Assembly: GCA_030431165.1 (NCBI GenBank)
Contig: JAUIJQ010000180.1
Span: forward strand, 1-6,694
Source: Rhodothermia bacterium
GTDB lineage: Bacteria > Bacteroidota > Rhodothermia > Rhodothermales > JABDKH01
Length of the DNA stretch: 6,694 nt
Reading direction: 5' to 3'
This document shows, piece by piece, positions 5,814 to 6,694 of the stretch. The first letter of the stretch is position 1. The number at the start of each line of letters is the position of its first letter. The notes below the pieces were generated by a model. The model was not told where the DNA came from and ran no database searches. It was given only the letters and a program-made list of their open reading frames with translations. Made by a program: the position numbers and the translations under genes.

Positions 5814-6694
5814 TCACTCGTAACGCAGACTGCGTGCAGGCTGCGCCGACGCCGCGCGGAGTGCCGTGTATCCAACAGTAACTACCGCAACCAGCACGAG
5901 CAGAACCCCGCCGAGAAGCACCACGTCGACTCGAATTGGCGTGCGATACGCGAACCCCTCCAGCCAGCGTGTCATCGCGTAATACGCCACCGGCACCGAC
6001 AGGCAGAACGCGACAACAACCCACTTCACAAAATCCGTTACAAGCAGTCCGGCAATTGTTGACGTCGACGCGCCGAGCACCTTTCTGACACCGATCTCTT
6101 TTGTCCGCTGGACAGCGGCGTATGCGGCGAGCGCGAAGAGGCCCAGACAGGCGATGATAATTGTCAGCATCGCAAACGTCATGAAGACGAGCATGAGGCG
6201 GCGGTCCTGTGCGTACTGTGCGTTGAAGTCGGTATCCAGGAAGAAGTGGTCCATCGGATATCCGGCGAAGAACTGTTCCCAGGTTGCCTCTACGTGGCGC
6301 ACGACGGGAGCGACTTCACGCGCGCTGGCGCGCACGGCGACGAGCCCGTTTCCGCTTCGGATGCCGAACATCATCGGTCCGATCACCTCCTGCAGCCCGT
6401 GATGATGGTAGTCTTTTACGACGCCGACAACGACGCCGTCGGGTTTGCCGGATCCGGGCGAGGCGAATCGTTTGCCCACGGCCTCTTGCGCTGACGCCCA
6501 TCCGGCAGCAACAACGGCCGCTTCGTTGATCAACACAGCGGTTGATGCATCAGGCCCGGCATCGCGACTGAAGTCGCGGCCGGCGACGATCTCCAAACCA
6601 AGCGTTTCTACAAAATCGAAGTCGACTGCCAGATACTCGAGACTGATACTCTCCCCGTCATCCCAGCCCTCGGGGAACGACAACTGGCCGCGCC
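5814..6694 (-). CDS. FtsX/MacB-like ABC transporter permease, C-terminal part (partial, runs off right edge)
   Basis: The visible 292 codons are open to the window edge. Residues here are numbered from the TTG codon at 6681-6683. Residues 1 to about 160 belong to the MacB-type periplasmic domain (YLAVDFDFVETLGLEIVAGR, then VGVVKDYHHHGLQE). The FtsX core follows with three membrane segments at about 163-189, 217-237 and 253-276. RTKEIGVRKVLGAS, just after the first segment, is the cytoplasmic coupling region that contacts the ATPase. The protein ends QPARSLRYE, a common terminus of this family. Whole members are usually about 800 residues with two such halves, so this is probably the second half. 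They work with a separate ABC ATPase in mechanotransmission or export of lipids, peptides or drugs; the substrate cannot be inferred. The TTG at 6681-6683 is not a real start, since the frame continues upstream into homologous sequence. The gene converges on the synthetase gene across the repeat cluster. Confidence 0.9.
   Translation of the reverse strand, partial: RGQLSFPEGWDDGESISLEYLAVDFDFVETLGLEIVAGRDFSRDAGPDASTAVLINEAAVVAAGWASAQEAVGKRFASPGSGKPDGVVVGVVKDYHHHGLQEVIGPMMFGIRSGNGLVAVRASAREVAPVVRHVEATWEQFFAGYPMDHFFLDTDFNAQYAQDRRLMLVFMTFAMLTIIIACLGLFALAAYAAVQRTKEIGVRKVLGASTSTIAGLLVTDFVKWVVVAFCLSVPVAYYAMTRWLEGFAYRTPIRVDVVLLGGVLLVLVAVVTVGYTALRAASAQPARSLRYE

Overview
The window appears to come from a GC-rich bacterium, most likely in or near the Bacteroidota (Rhodothermia-like). 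The main clue is the partial permease at the right end. It carries the RTKEIGVRKVLGAS motif and the PARSLRYE C-terminus that I associate with the large MacB/FtsX-type permeases of that group. Weak Shine-Dalgarno signals before several genes fit this. The assignment is an inference and no lineage marker is present.

Layout, left to right. (1) Bases 1 to about 820 hold a flagellar fragment on the minus strand: the C-terminal part of a flagellin with one in-frame stop, a hairpin terminator, and the first 21 codons of a FlaG-like gene with a good ribosome binding site. This block is visibly less GC-rich than the rest and looks like another genome, perhaps proteobacterial. (2) Near 815-845 the flagellin homology ends inside a different reading frame that encodes the signal peptide and N-terminus of an unidentified secreted protein (start 970, minus strand). 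Neither protein is whole. The junction is either a chimeric assembly or a real rearrangement. (3) Bases 971-1284 have no convincing gene. (4) A small lipoprotein (1285-1602, plus) converges on an HDAC/AcuC-family deacetylase (1631-2596, minus). (5) Divergent from the deacetylase, across about 100 bases, is an 893-residue protein (2698-5379, plus) that joins an ADP-forming acyl-CoA synthetase to a C-terminal GNAT acetyltransferase, the Pat/YfiQ architecture. (6) Bases 5380-5813 between convergent genes are filled almost entirely with hairpin-forming repeats and a 9-bp tandem repeat. (7) The C-terminal part of an FtsX/MacB-like permease (5814-6694, minus) runs off the right edge.

Functionally, the centre of interest is the divergent pair: a putative protein-lysine acetyltransferase fused to an acyl-CoA synthetase, and a zinc-dependent deacetylase. 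Together they could form a reversible lysine-acetylation module analogous to acuA/acuC or pat/cobB. The second point of interest is the intergenic repeat cluster. Several copies differ by paired changes that keep the stems, and the copies on each side face the neighbouring gene's direction of transcription.
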